In this document: piece by piece, positions 1 through 8,161 of the stretch
How the letters are laid out: each line of letters begins with the position of its first letter
Position numbering within the stretch: position 1 is the stretch's first letter
Assembly (NCBI RefSeq): GCF_004353905.1
Contig: NZ_SMOD01000009.1
Span: forward strand, 150,957-214,956
DNA: 64,000 nt
Reading direction: 5' to 3'
Source of the DNA: Paraburkholderia guartelaensis
GTDB taxonomy: Bacteria; Pseudomonadota; Gammaproteobacteria; Burkholderiales; Burkholderiaceae
Translations under genes and position numbers: made by a program
Notes under the pieces: generated by a model
Database searches by the model: none
Seen by the model: only the letters and a program-made list of their open reading frames with translations
Told to the model about the DNA's origin: nothing

Positions 1-354
1 GACATGGCTTCCGTCGTCGAGAACGATGTCCACTTCCGGATATTTGCGGAAGATCTGATCGATTAGCGCAGGGTCATCCTGGCTGCCGATGAAAATCTCG
101 ATACCCTCGGCTTCATGGGCCTTGCACTGAGGATTGATATCGACCCCTATGATTCTGGATCCGGCTCCGAAGAACTCCTTCCACATTGCCAATGATCCAC
201 CGCCAAATACGCCGATTTCGATCATCACGGGCGCTTTATTTCTGAAGCGCGCGAAGTGGCGCTCATAAATGTCAAAGTAATGAATCCACTTATGCAGTCG
301 CTTGTCCGGATTATTGAGAAAATACTTGTGCAGAAAGCCGTCAGTCATTTCCAT
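1..354 (-). CDS. SAM-dependent methyltransferase, C-terminus beyond window edge
   Basis: The reading frame runs off the left edge, so only about the first 118 residues are visible. It contains a class I Rossmann-fold nucleotide-binding motif (MIEIGVFGGGSLAMW, near residue 35), then an acidic strand end (IIGVDINPQ) and LDDGSH near the cut. This pattern is typical of small sugar or O-methyltransferases of the cephalosporin-hydroxylase/CmcI-like group. There are two in-frame ATGs, at 354 and 348. The second has AAGG at better spacing, so the start is uncertain by two codons. It is the last visible gene of a minus-strand run behind the large glycosyltransferase and fliT, so it could modify a glycan. 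The substrate is unknown. Confidence 0.75.
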   Translation of the reverse strand, partial: MEMTDGFLHKYFLNNPDKRLHKWIHYFDIYERHFARFRNKAPVMIEIGVFGGGSLAMWKEFFGAGSRIIGVDINPQCKAHEAEGIEIFIGSQDDPALIDQIFRKYPEVDIVLDDGSHV

Positions 355-389
355 GCCTTGATCGATGCATCGAATGGGAATACTTAAAA

Positions 390-1061
390 CTAGGAAGGTA
401 CAACCGCCCGGAACACGAACTGGAACGCCTTCGCGTCCTCGACCGCAGCGTTTGCATCGGCACCCGCTGCGCTCGCCATAGCACGAATGACGGGCAAAAA
501 GGCCTCGCGTTGCGGCTCGTGGAAGATCCGCGCCTTGCCGGCATCGACGACAAACCCCGCGTCGCGAAACATCTCCAGCATCGTGACGCGCGTGAACCAG
601 CGGATATGTGTGCGGTCGAACAAGCCGGAATCCTGATACCGGAAGTCGCCAAAGCTCAAACGAGCCTGCACGCTCCAGTGCTGCGCATTCGGAATGCACG
701 CAACGACGCTCCCCCCGCGATCCATCGTCCCGCGAATTTTCTTGAGGAGTGCCCAAGGATCGTGAAGGTGTTCGAGCACGTCCCCGAAGACCCAGCAATC
801 GGCATTGAGGTCCGAACGAATTTGCTCGACAGTTACTCGCTCGACGTCTACATCGACTACGCGGTCGCAGTGTTCACGTGCCATCTCGGCATAAGCCGGG
901 ACAATCTCGATCCCGGTGTAGTGCACCCCCGGATTCGTTTTTTTGTATTCGCGTGCCAGCGCTCCGGAACTGCAGCCGACTTCCAGCACGCGGCGGGCGC
1001 CTTGCGGCATGAGGTTAAGTAAGTCCGGATTGTGATGCTGATGGACGGGAGTTTGATCCAA
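390..1061 (-). CDS. Class I SAM-dependent methyltransferase
   Basis: This 223-residue protein has the SAM-binding motif I (VLEVGCSSGALA, near residues 26-37), the acidic residue at the end of strand 2 (YTGIEIVPAYAE) and a motif-III-like stretch (DCWVFGDVLEHLHDPW). It matches the Methyltransf_11/23 type often found in glycan clusters. The start is a TTG preceded by GGAG at about 7 nt; no ATG allows motif I to be kept. It lies between the partial methyltransferase and the large TPR glycosyltransferase on the same strand. I infer a role in methylating a surface or flagellar sugar, but the substrate cannot be read from the sequence. Confidence 0.85.
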   Translation of the reverse strand: MDQTPVHQHHNPDLLNLMPQGARRVLEVGCSSGALAREYKKTNPGVHYTGIEIVPAYAEMAREHCDRVVDVDVERVTVEQIRSDLNADCWVFGDVLEHLHDPWALLKKIRGTMDRGGSVVACIPNAQHWSVQARLSFGDFRYQDSGLFDRTHIRWFTRVTMLEMFRDAGFVVDAGKARIFHEPQREAFLPVIRAMASAAGADANAAVEDAKAFQFVFRAVVPS

Positions 1062-1154
1062 TTTAGGCTCCGGTGGATTTCGCTAGGCTGGCTGTGAAGG
1101 CGTTTCGACAAGGGGCGGTATTTCGATAGTTGCGATTACCGCCCGCCGCGCGCC

Positions 1155-4100
1155 TCACTCTCCATATTTGCCCAAATAAGACACGTACCCTTCCCGCCAG
1201 GTGGGTGTCCCAAAGGCACCGCCACTCTCGTGAACCACGCTCAGCGGCCACGTACCCATGCGCAGGCCCTTCAGTTCTGCCTGACGGCAGAAGTCCATAT
1301 CGTAGAAGTGGAACTTGAACTGCTCGTCGAAACGCAGGCCGCTCTTCACGAGCGTATCGCTATCCGCAATCAACAGAAGGCCGTCGAGAAGCTTGCATTC
1401 CTGTCCGGAAGGCCCGAAGGTCGACGCGATGTTGCACGGAAAACCCGTGCCGTGACCGACGGTTCCGCTCAGATATTTGCGCTCGTCCCACTGCAGATCC
1501 GGCGTGGCGAAGGCCCATGCAGGCTGGCGCGGCACACGGCGCAGGTTGCCGGCGAGTCCCACCACCTCGAAACGGGCAAGGGATTCGCGGATGCGCTCGG
1601 TCCAGAAGAAGTCGTTGAGCCAGACGTCGTCGTGAACGAATACGAGGATGGCCGGACGCTGCTTCGCCTCTTCGATCGCCGTGTTGTAGATGCTGGACAG
1701 TCCACGCGTGTTGTTGTCGAACAGTTGGAGTTCGACGTTTGGAAGGTGCGCGTAGAGCTTCAGCGAGCGGCCAAGTGCCGTTTCATTCGAGAACTGCTCT
1801 CGGGAGCGACGGGTGCCACAGATGATACGGATGGGTTTCGTCGCTGCGGGGATGTCGGTCACTGCGTCGATCGACGTGATCGATCCGGCTGTCGGCGCAA
1901 TGCTCCGTTGCTCGTCACGCGCCTCCTCGACAACTGGCTCCGCCGACGCATCTTGCGGCTGCGCCAGGACCTCGAAATGCTCGGGTGCAAGCCCGTCGCA
2001 CCAGCGCTGCCACATGGTTCTCAGCGCACGCGATACGGCGTTGGCGATCGTGCTCGCGCTGATGATGGGCGACTGCATGCAGTGCTGGCGCAACTCGCGG
2101 CGTACCGTTGCGAGCGCGTCGAGGTCGTCAGCCAGCGCGACGCACTTGCTCACGAAGTCGTCCTTGTCGCGCGCGACGAACGCCTCGTTGAGCCCGAGGT
2201 GCGAGAGCCATCCCGTGCTGCCGCGGCTCGCCATCGAAACGCCGGGCAGGGTCACAGTGGGAACGCCCATCCAGAGGGCGTGCATGGTCGTGGTCGAGCC
2301 GGCGAAAGGGAACGCGTCGAGACAGACATCCACCTGCTGATGCTGTTGCAGGTAGACGTCGGTGCCCTTGCGCTGCATAAAGCTGATGCGGCTCACGTCG
2401 ATGCCTTCGCTTGCGAACAGCTTGGCCAGTTTGTTCATTTGTTCGACCGACGTGATCGCGCCAATGAGCATGCGAGAAGTCGGTATCTCGCGAAGCACGC
2501 GTGCCCAGAGCGCCACGACTTCCGGCCCAATCTTGACCAGACGGCTGAAGCTGCCGAACGTCAAGAAGCCGTTTTTCAAGGCGGGCAGCTCGTTTACGTC
2601 CGGCGCCTGCTTGTACGGCTTGAATGGCGCGAGAGCCGGCAGGAACACGAGCTTTTCCGAAAAGCAGTTGGCGAACTGCTCGAGCGGCGTGACGAACCGG
2701 TCCGACATGTAGTAGTCGATCGAGGTCAGGCCGGTCGTGGCGGGATTGCCGATCCAGCTCACCTGGACGGGCGCGGGCTTGTGTGCGAATGCCACGAGAC
2801 GGTTGCGACCGGTATGGCCGGTCAGATCGATCAGGATATCGATGCCGTCTTTGCGGATTTTTTCTGCGACCGCAGCGTCCGTCATGCCGAAGACTTCATG
2901 CCACTCTTGCGCGTGCTCCCGGATCGTATTCGTGAAAGCGTCTGTGACCACGTAGTTCGAATAGACGTGCAGTGACAGGCTTGTGTCGCGGGCCAGATGC
3001 TCGATGATCGACTGGAAGAAATAGGCGACCGGGTGATTGATCAGGTCGCCCGAAACGAAGCCGATCCGCAGGCGACGCGACGGATTCCGATCATTGGTGT
3101 GCGCCGAGCGCTGCGCGCGCAGGGGGGCTTCCTGGCGCTTCCCGAACTCGCTGAATTCGGCGAATGCGCTTGCTGCGTCGAGATCGGTCTTGTGCATCAG
3201 GCAGAAGAGCAGGTTGCTGTGCGTGGCTGCCTGCATCGGCGCGAGTTCGAGCGCCTTGCGGAACGCACTTTCCGCTTCATCGTACTGGCCATCCTCGTTC
3301 AGCGCGTTAGCCAGCGCGTCGAGTTCGATAGCGTCACGAGGTGCCAGTTCCACGGCGCGGCGCATCTGGGCGATGCCCTCGCCGGCGCGGCCCGTTGCCT
3401 GCAGGGCGGCACCCAACGTGCGATGCAGTGCTGAACTCTCGGGATGCTTTTCGAGCGCCTGGCGGCACTGCGCGACGGCTCGCTGGGGCTGGCGTGTGAT
3501 ATGCAGCGCGTCGGCCAGCATGATCTGGACCGGGAGATTGTGGGGCAGCAGGCTGCTGGCTCGCTCGGCCGCCGTCACCGACTCCGCATACTTGCCTGCG
3601 CGCTGCAGGGCGTGAGTGAGCATAACCCAGCATTCGCCATGCGACGGGTTTTGCTCTGTCAAGCGACGGGCAAGCTTCAGTGCAGCCTCGATCTTTCTGT
3701 TGTTGAAAAGATCTGCAAACTGACGCAATTCTGTCGCGCTTGCGCGGCGCGGATCGATTTTCGCTGCAGGCGCGTCTGGCGTTTCCTGCTTTGGCGTAGC
3801 TTCGGTTGTCTCCGCTGCGGCCTCGTGCGAAGTTTCAGCTACGAGCACGGGCGCCGAATCACGCTGGGGCAGACGAGCCAACAACGTCTCGATGGCGTCC
3901 GCGGGAACGCCGCATTGCCGCGCCACGTCCAGCGCCATCCGAGCGGCTTCGAACTGGTTGCTGGCGGTCAGGGCGTTGAAGTAGTAGACCCAGAGCTGCG
4001 CGAAATTCGGCGTATGTCCGAGCACCGATTCGAAATGCGGCACGGCCTCGGCAGGCCGGTCCGTTTGCATGTACAGCACGCCCATGTGGTAATTGGCGTC

Positions 4101-4271
4101 GACATGATCGCTGTCCGCTTCCAGCACGATGGCGTAGAGCGCTTCGGCTTCCCTGTATTCCTGCTTGCGATGATGTTCGATCCCGGCTTCCATGACGAGC
4201 TGGATATCGTCCCCCATTTGCGATTGGGGGGCGAGCGCGGTGGTTTCGGTCGGTGTTGGAAAAGCGGTCAT
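1155..4271 (-). CDS. TPR / O-GlcNAc-transferase-like (GT41) / C-terminal glycosyltransferase fusion, probable flagellin glycosyltransferase
   Basis: The 1038-residue protein has three parts. Residues about 30-385 are tetratricopeptide repeats (for example LGAALQATGRAGEGIAQMRR). Residues about 400-740 resemble the catalytic half of O-GlcNAc transferase: IGFVSGDLINHPVAYFFQ (catalytic-His region), ILIDLTGHTGRNRL, VQVSWIGNPATTG, and the UDP-site motif LDAFPFAGSTTTMHALWMG. Residues about 800-1038 form a second transferase domain with VFVHDDVW and YDMDFCRQAE as likely metal or sugar-nucleotide DxD sites. The protein is presumably cytoplasmic. It sits 268 bp downstream of fliT on the fliC-fliD-fliT strand, which fits a role in O-glycosylating flagellin Ser/Thr before export. 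The bifunctional reading is inference. Confidence 0.85.
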   Translation of the reverse strand: MTAFPTPTETTALAPQSQMGDDIQLVMEAGIEHHRKQEYREAEALYAIVLEADSDHVDANYHMGVLYMQTDRPAEAVPHFESVLGHTPNFAQLWVYYFNALTASNQFEAARMALDVARQCGVPADAIETLLARLPQRDSAPVLVAETSHEAAAETTEATPKQETPDAPAAKIDPRRASATELRQFADLFNNRKIEAALKLARRLTEQNPSHGECWVMLTHALQRAGKYAESVTAAERASSLLPHNLPVQIMLADALHITRQPQRAVAQCRQALEKHPESSALHRTLGAALQATGRAGEGIAQMRRAVELAPRDAIELDALANALNEDGQYDEAESAFRKALELAPMQAATHSNLLFCLMHKTDLDAASAFAEFSEFGKRQEAPLRAQRSAHTNDRNPSRRLRIGFVSGDLINHPVAYFFQSIIEHLARDTSLSLHVYSNYVVTDAFTNTIREHAQEWHEVFGMTDAAVAEKIRKDGIDILIDLTGHTGRNRLVAFAHKPAPVQVSWIGNPATTGLTSIDYYMSDRFVTPLEQFANCFSEKLVFLPALAPFKPYKQAPDVNELPALKNGFLTFGSFSRLVKIGPEVVALWARVLREIPTSRMLIGAITSVEQMNKLAKLFASEGIDVSRISFMQRKGTDVYLQQHQQVDVCLDAFPFAGSTTTMHALWMGVPTVTLPGVSMASRGSTGWLSHLGLNEAFVARDKDDFVSKCVALADDLDALATVRRELRQHCMQSPIISASTIANAVSRALRTMWQRWCDGLAPEHFEVLAQPQDASAEPVVEEARDEQRSIAPTAGSITSIDAVTDIPAATKPIRIICGTRRSREQFSNETALGRSLKLYAHLPNVELQLFDNNTRGLSSIYNTAIEEAKQRPAILVFVHDDVWLNDFFWTERIRESLARFEVVGLAGNLRRVPRQPAWAFATPDLQWDERKYLSGTVGHGTGFPCNIASTFGPSGQECKLLDGLLLIADSDTLVKSGLRFDEQFKFHFYDMDFCRQAELKGLRMGTWPLSVVHESGGAFGTPTWREGYVSYLGKYGE

Positions 4272-4440
4272 GACGAAGGCGTGCTTGCGCCGCGGTTAGC
4301 AGAGGTAAGGCAATTATCGAGGGCGCTCACTCGGGACGAATCGCCGAGTTGACGTCAAAACGCCCGCCAATTCGGTGGCGCGAGCAACGGGCGGAGATGG
4401 GGCCGGGGTCAGATGCGAGACGCGTGCGCAGAGGGCGCAT

Positions 4441-4466
4441 AAAACAAAAGCCCGCACGAGGCGGGC
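4441..4466 (-). terminator. Intrinsic terminator downstream of fliT
   Basis: On the minus strand a GCCCGC/GCGGGC stem with a 5-nt loop is followed by TTTTGTTTT. It separates the fliD-fliT unit from the large glycosyltransferase gene, so that gene probably has its own promoter or relies on read-through. Confidence 0.75.
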
Positions 4467-4539
4467 CAAGGTACGCGAATGCGCCCCGAAGGGCGCAATG
4501 ATTGCTTGTTATTCCTGCACGCTCTGCGCAGTCCCTACT

Positions 4540-4839
4540 TCAGAACTGCGCAACGCGCTGATACTGGTTCACGTTGCGCGTGGCCTGCATGGCGGAACGG
4601 TACTCGGCGCTGAGCGTGCTTTGTGCCGACTCTGCCTCTGCGGCGATGCGCGCATCGATCGCATGCACCTGCTTGAGCACCTCGAGCGCGGCGCCCGTTT
4701 GCTTCGCGGAGAGCGACATGAGAAGCGGCGAGCGTTCGTTCGCGAGCTCGGCCGCCTTCTCCCATTCGCCGACGGCTGCCGCCTGTTCGATGTCTTTCGT
4801 GATCTGCCAGATGCGATCGATGGGCGCTGCGAATTCCAT
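4540..4839 (-). CDS. fliT: Flagellar export chaperone FliT
   Basis: This 99-residue, mostly helical protein starts with APIDRIWQITKDIEQAAAVG and has the E-W-E-K-A heptad region seen in FliT proteins. FliT holds the filament cap protein FliD before export and, in enterics, also inhibits FlhDC. It starts 23 bp after the fliD stop in the same operon, which supports the call. Sequence identity in this family is low, so the assignment rests on size, helical pattern and position. The usual fliS is absent between fliD and fliT. Confidence 0.85.
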   Translation of the reverse strand: MEFAAPIDRIWQITKDIEQAAAVGEWEKAAELANERSPLLMSLSAKQTGAALEVLKQVHAIDARIAAEAESAQSTLSAEYRSAMQATRNVNQYQRVAQF

Positions 4840-4862
4840 GTCGTCTCTCCTGCTGGATGCGC

Positions 4863-6446
4863 TTAGCTCTTGTTGGTGGCCAGCGCACCTGCGCTGTTCG
4901 TGCCGCCGAAGAGCTGCGTGAGGTACTGCTGGTTGCTGTTCATCGTCGCCATCAGCGTGTTGAGCGCGGTGAACTGCGCCGTGTACATGCTGGTGAGCTG
5001 CGACTGGTAGTCCGCGAGATTCGACTGCTGCGTCGAAAGGTTCGTCAGGTCAGTCTGGATCGCGTTGGTACGCGTCGTGATGACGCCAGTGCTCGACTGA
5101 TAGCTCGTGATGTTGTTGTTCAACTGGGCGGCCACGCCGGTGGTCGAATTGAACAGCGCTGCCACGGTCGACTGATTGTTCTGCAGTGCGGTGTTCAGCG
5201 TATCGCTGTCGATCGCGAGCGAGCCGTCCGAATTCAGCGTGATGCCGATCGAAGCGAGGCTGGTCGTCGTGCTGCCGCTCTTCACGCCCGTCGCGACGAT
5301 CGTCGCGAGCTGGTTCTGAATCATGTTCAACGTCGAGTCGCCGAGCAGCACGCCTTGCGACGTCGAGGTCGAGCTGAACGACGTGAGCGTCGCCATCGTC
5401 GTCACGAGCGTGTTGTACAGCGTGACGAAGTTGTTGATCGCGCTGGATTCCGCGCTCGTGTTCTGCGCAACCGTGAGCGTTTGTGCGCCGCTGCCCGTGC
5501 TCGACGTATCAACTGCCGATGCGGTGAGGTTCAGCGTGACGCCGGAGAGCGCGGAGGTCACCGTGTTCGTCGAGCTGGTCGCGCCTGTGCCGTCGATCGT
5601 GAAATAGGCGTCCTGCGCAGCCGTGGACTGCGTCCAGCCGGTCGTGTTGGAGATCGTCGACTGGTTGGCGGTGAGGTTGGCGGAAGTCGCGCTCGAGCTC
5701 GTGATTGCCGTGCCAGACGTGGTCGTTACAGCGAGGTTGTTCACGGCGTCGCTGGAATTCGAATCGCTGATCGCGACGCTGATGCCATTCTGCGAACCGG
5801 TCGACGTCGAGTGCAGCACGAGGTGCGCGCCGTCGGCGCCGGTGACGACCGTTGCCGTCACGCCCGGATTGTTGGTCGCCGAGTTGATCGCCGAAGCGAT
5901 GCCCGCAACGGTGCTGTTGGAGTTGTTCAGCGAAATCGTGGTGCTGGCGCCGTTGACCGTCAACGTCATCGTGGCTGAACCGCCTGATCCGACGAGCGCC
6001 GTTGTCGCGCCGTAGCCGGTCGATGTGAGCACCTGAGCCTGTGCCACCTGCTTCAGGTCGAGCGAATAGGACCCGGCTGCCGCGCCGCTGCCTGCGGTGG
6101 CCGTAATGCCGGTGCCGCTGAGCGTCGTGCTGAATGCATTGAGGGTCGTGCCGTCCGAGAGCGGCGAGAGGCCTGCCTGAAGTGCGGAAAGCGCAGCGGA
6201 AAGCGCGCCATACGCGGAAATCTCGGTGTTGTCCTGCGTCTGCTCGGCGCTGATCGTTGCGGCCTGGCCGGCAATTTTTGCATTGACGAGCGCGGTGACG
6301 AGCGAAGTCACGTCCATCGACGAGTTGCCGGTCGAACCGCTGACGATCGACTGGGCGGCTTCCTGCAAAGCGGCATTGCTCGCTGCGGTCGTAGCGGCGA
6401 CGCTACTTGCGATCGTGCTGGCTGTCGAACTGGATACGGTGGACAT
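4863..6446 (-). CDS. fliD: Flagellar hook-associated protein 2 (filament cap) FliD
   Basis: FliD forms the cap at the filament tip that folds incoming flagellin. The 527-residue protein has the N-terminal FliD signature (SSMDVTSLVTALVNAKIAGQ, near residue 42) and the C-terminal coiled-coil end with TSMYTAQFTALNTLMATMN. Between them lies a Ser/Thr-rich body (roughly residues 110-330), as usual for exported axial proteins with no cysteines. About 40 extra residues, rich in Ser, Thr and Ala, precede the usual start region. GGAG lies 7 nt before the ATG. It lies downstream of fliC, separated by a strong terminator, and is followed by fliT. Confidence 0.95.
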   Translation of the reverse strand: MSTVSSSTASTIASSVAATTAASNAALQEAAQSIVSGSTGNSSMDVTSLVTALVNAKIAGQAATISAEQTQDNTEISAYGALSAALSALQAGLSPLSDGTTLNAFSTTLSGTGITATAGSGAAAGSYSLDLKQVAQAQVLTSTGYGATTALVGSGGSATMTLTVNGASTTISLNNSNSTVAGIASAINSATNNPGVTATVVTGADGAHLVLHSTSTGSQNGISVAISDSNSSDAVNNLAVTTTSGTAITSSSATSANLTANQSTISNTTGWTQSTAAQDAYFTIDGTGATSSTNTVTSALSGVTLNLTASAVDTSSTGSGAQTLTVAQNTSAESSAINNFVTLYNTLVTTMATLTSFSSTSTSQGVLLGDSTLNMIQNQLATIVATGVKSGSTTTSLASIGITLNSDGSLAIDSDTLNTALQNNQSTVAALFNSTTGVAAQLNNNITSYQSSTGVITTRTNAIQTDLTNLSTQQSNLADYQSQLTSMYTAQFTALNTLMATMNSNQQYLTQLFGGTNSAGALATNKS

Positions 6447-6494
6447 GAAGGGGCTCCGTGCGTCGGCGTTGCAGTGTGAATCGGTTCAAGTCTG

Positions 6495-6530
6495 GAAAAC
6501 GCCAATCGGGAGGCGATCCTCCCGATTGGC
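6495..6530 (-). terminator. Strong intrinsic terminator of fliC
   Basis: A perfect 13-bp inverted repeat (6501-6513 and 6518-6530) with a 4-nt loop is followed on the minus strand by GTTTTCC. It lies between the fliC stop and fliD, as expected for a highly expressed monocistronic flagellin gene. Confidence 0.85.
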
Positions 6531-6591
6531 TTGCGTTGCGCTCACGGGTATGGCGGCCGGGCGCGCAACGCTTGGGCTAGAGAAGCTCGTA

Positions 6592-7788
6592 TTACTGGAG
6601 GAGCTTCAGGATCTGCTGCGGCTGCGAGTTCGCTTGTGCGAGCACCGAGATACCAGCTTGCTGCAGAACTTGTGCCTTCGACAGGTTAGCCGTTTCTTGA
6701 GCGAAGTCGGCGTCCTGGATCGACGACTGTGCGCTCGACAGGTCGGTCGACTGAGCTTGCTGCGTCGTGCCGATTGCCGTGAAGCGGTTCTGTGCTGCGC
6801 CGAGCGTAGCTTGCAGGTTGTTCAGCGTGTTCAGCGCGTTGTCGATCGACTCCATGGCCATGCTTGCGCCGCTTGCCGTGCTGATGTTGACGTTAGCAAC
6901 GTCCGTCGGTGCGTTGTACGAGCCGATCTGCGTTTCCATGGCGACAGCAGCAGCGGCAGCCGCTGCGGAACCTGCCGAGCCGGCTGCTGCAGCCATAGCC
7001 GCCGACATGCCGCCGTCGGTAAGCGTGACCGCCGTGCCCGAGCCCTGGAAGCCGCCGCCGGTGCTGGTGGCTTCGTTCGTGGCCGTGAACAGAGCGCCGA
7101 CAGCCGTCTGGCTCAGTGCCTGGTTGTTCTGGTCCGTGAACGTGAAGCCGCCGCTGCCGTCGGAAACCACATTGACGGAGGTGACGGTTGCTGCCGAGGC
7201 GGCGACCGTAGCACCAGCCGAGTTCAGGCTCAGGCCGGTGAACGTGCCGAGCGTTTGGCCAGCTTGCGGCACGCCGCTGCCGATCGAAGCAGCCGACATG
7301 TTTTGCGTCAGGCTCAGGCTGATCGTCTGGCCGACGTTCGCGCCAACCTGGAACGACACGTTACCGAGCGTGCCGTTCAGCACGTTCATGCCGTTGTACG
7401 TCGTTTGCGAAGCGATACGGTTGATTTCCGAAACTTGCTGCGAAACTTCTTGCTGCAGTGCTGCGCGGTCGTCGTTGGTCATCGAGCCGTTAGCTGCTTG
7501 CGTAGCCAGCTGGCGGATACGCTGCAGGCTGCTCGTCAGCGACGAGAGGCCGCTCGATGCCGTTTGAACCAGCGAAACGCCATCATTCGAGTTCGACACG
7601 CCCTGCGTCAGACCGTTGATCTGGGTCTGCATGATGTTCGAAATCGCGAGGCCTGCTGCATCGTCAGCTGCGCTGTTGATGCGCTTACCCGACGACAGGC
7701 GCGTGATCGCTTGCGACAGCGCGCTGCCCGAGCCCGTCAGGTTCTGTTGCGCGACGAGCGAGTTGATGTTGCTGTTAATTCCGAGCAT
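6592..7788 (-). CDS. fliC: Flagellin FliC
   Basis: Flagellin is the filament subunit. The 398-residue protein has the standard D0/D1 N-terminus (residues 1 to about 175, starting MLGINSNINSLVAQQNL) and the C-terminal D1/D0 with a glutamine-rich end (NSQPQQILKLLQ). The variable middle is short and Ser/Thr/Ala-rich, with an alanine-rich stretch near residues 250-270, and could be O-glycosylated. At the TLR5-contact helix (88-94, LQRIRQL) position 93 is Gln, where Salmonella has Glu. AGGAGAA sits 5-6 nt before the ATG. A clear sigma-28 promoter lies upstream and a strong terminator downstream, so it is a late, FliA-dependent single-gene unit. Confidence 0.98.
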   Translation of the reverse strand: MLGINSNINSLVAQQNLTGSGSALSQAITRLSSGKRINSAADDAAGLAISNIMQTQINGLTQGVSNSNDGVSLVQTASSGLSSLTSSLQRIRQLATQAANGSMTNDDRAALQQEVSQQVSEINRIASQTTYNGMNVLNGTLGNVSFQVGANVGQTISLSLTQNMSAASIGSGVPQAGQTLGTFTGLSLNSAGATVAASAATVTSVNVVSDGSGGFTFTDQNNQALSQTAVGALFTATNEATSTGGGFQGSGTAVTLTDGGMSAAMAAAAGSAGSAAAAAAAVAMETQIGSYNAPTDVANVNISTASGASMAMESIDNALNTLNNLQATLGAAQNRFTAIGTTQQAQSTDLSSAQSSIQDADFAQETANLSKAQVLQQAGISVLAQANSQPQQILKLLQ

Positions 7789-8161
7789 GGAAATTCTCCT
7801 AAGCGGGCTGGAAGCCCGTTACAAGCCACTATGGCCGCGGCGGAAGCAATCTTTCATTGCTGGCCGCCTCAGTGAAGGTTGTCGGCGTGGGTAAAAAAAA
7901 CTTGAGGGGAAGCACCGACAATCGAGACCTCAATTGCGCGGTGCATAAAAAGTCCCGTAGCGCCGCGCTTCGTGCTTCCCGATTCCCTCACGCATTTCTG
8001 CGTCTTGCAGTTTGCAAGCGTGTTTACGGCAGGTATCGCGTGTGGTTTAGTGCAGCGCCGCTGGCGGCACTTCGGTGGCTGCGCGCCCGTGCCGGCTGCA
8101 GCGCGCCGCGAGGCGGCGTATGCTCAGCGGTTCCCCGTTCGCCCTTTTTTCTGGAGGCCCC
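7789..8161. other. Divergent intergenic region fliC / aldo-keto reductase
   Basis: This 373-bp gap holds the fliC 5' leader (about 84 nt) and its sigma-28 promoter on the minus strand, and the leader of the aldo/keto reductase on the plus strand with GGAGG at 8153-8157. I see no additional gene in it. Confidence 0.7.
7879..7905 (-). promoter_or_regulatory. Sigma-28 (FliA) promoter of fliC
   Basis: On the minus strand TCAAGTTT (7898-7905) and GCCGACAA (7879-7886) are separated by exactly 11 bp. The enteric FliA consensus is TAAAGTTT-N11-GCCGATAA, so 7 of 8 positions match in each element. Transcription would start near 7872. Confidence 0.85.

Noticed and set aside
1230..2975. A 581-codon plus-strand frame opposite the large glycosyltransferase
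   Set aside because: No recognisable motif, and the opposite strand encodes a well-supported multidomain protein.
6447..6494. Possible sigma-28 promoter for fliD (GCCGACGC with a weak upstream element at 11 bp)
   Set aside because: The upstream octamer matches only about 4 of 8 positions, so I do not call it.
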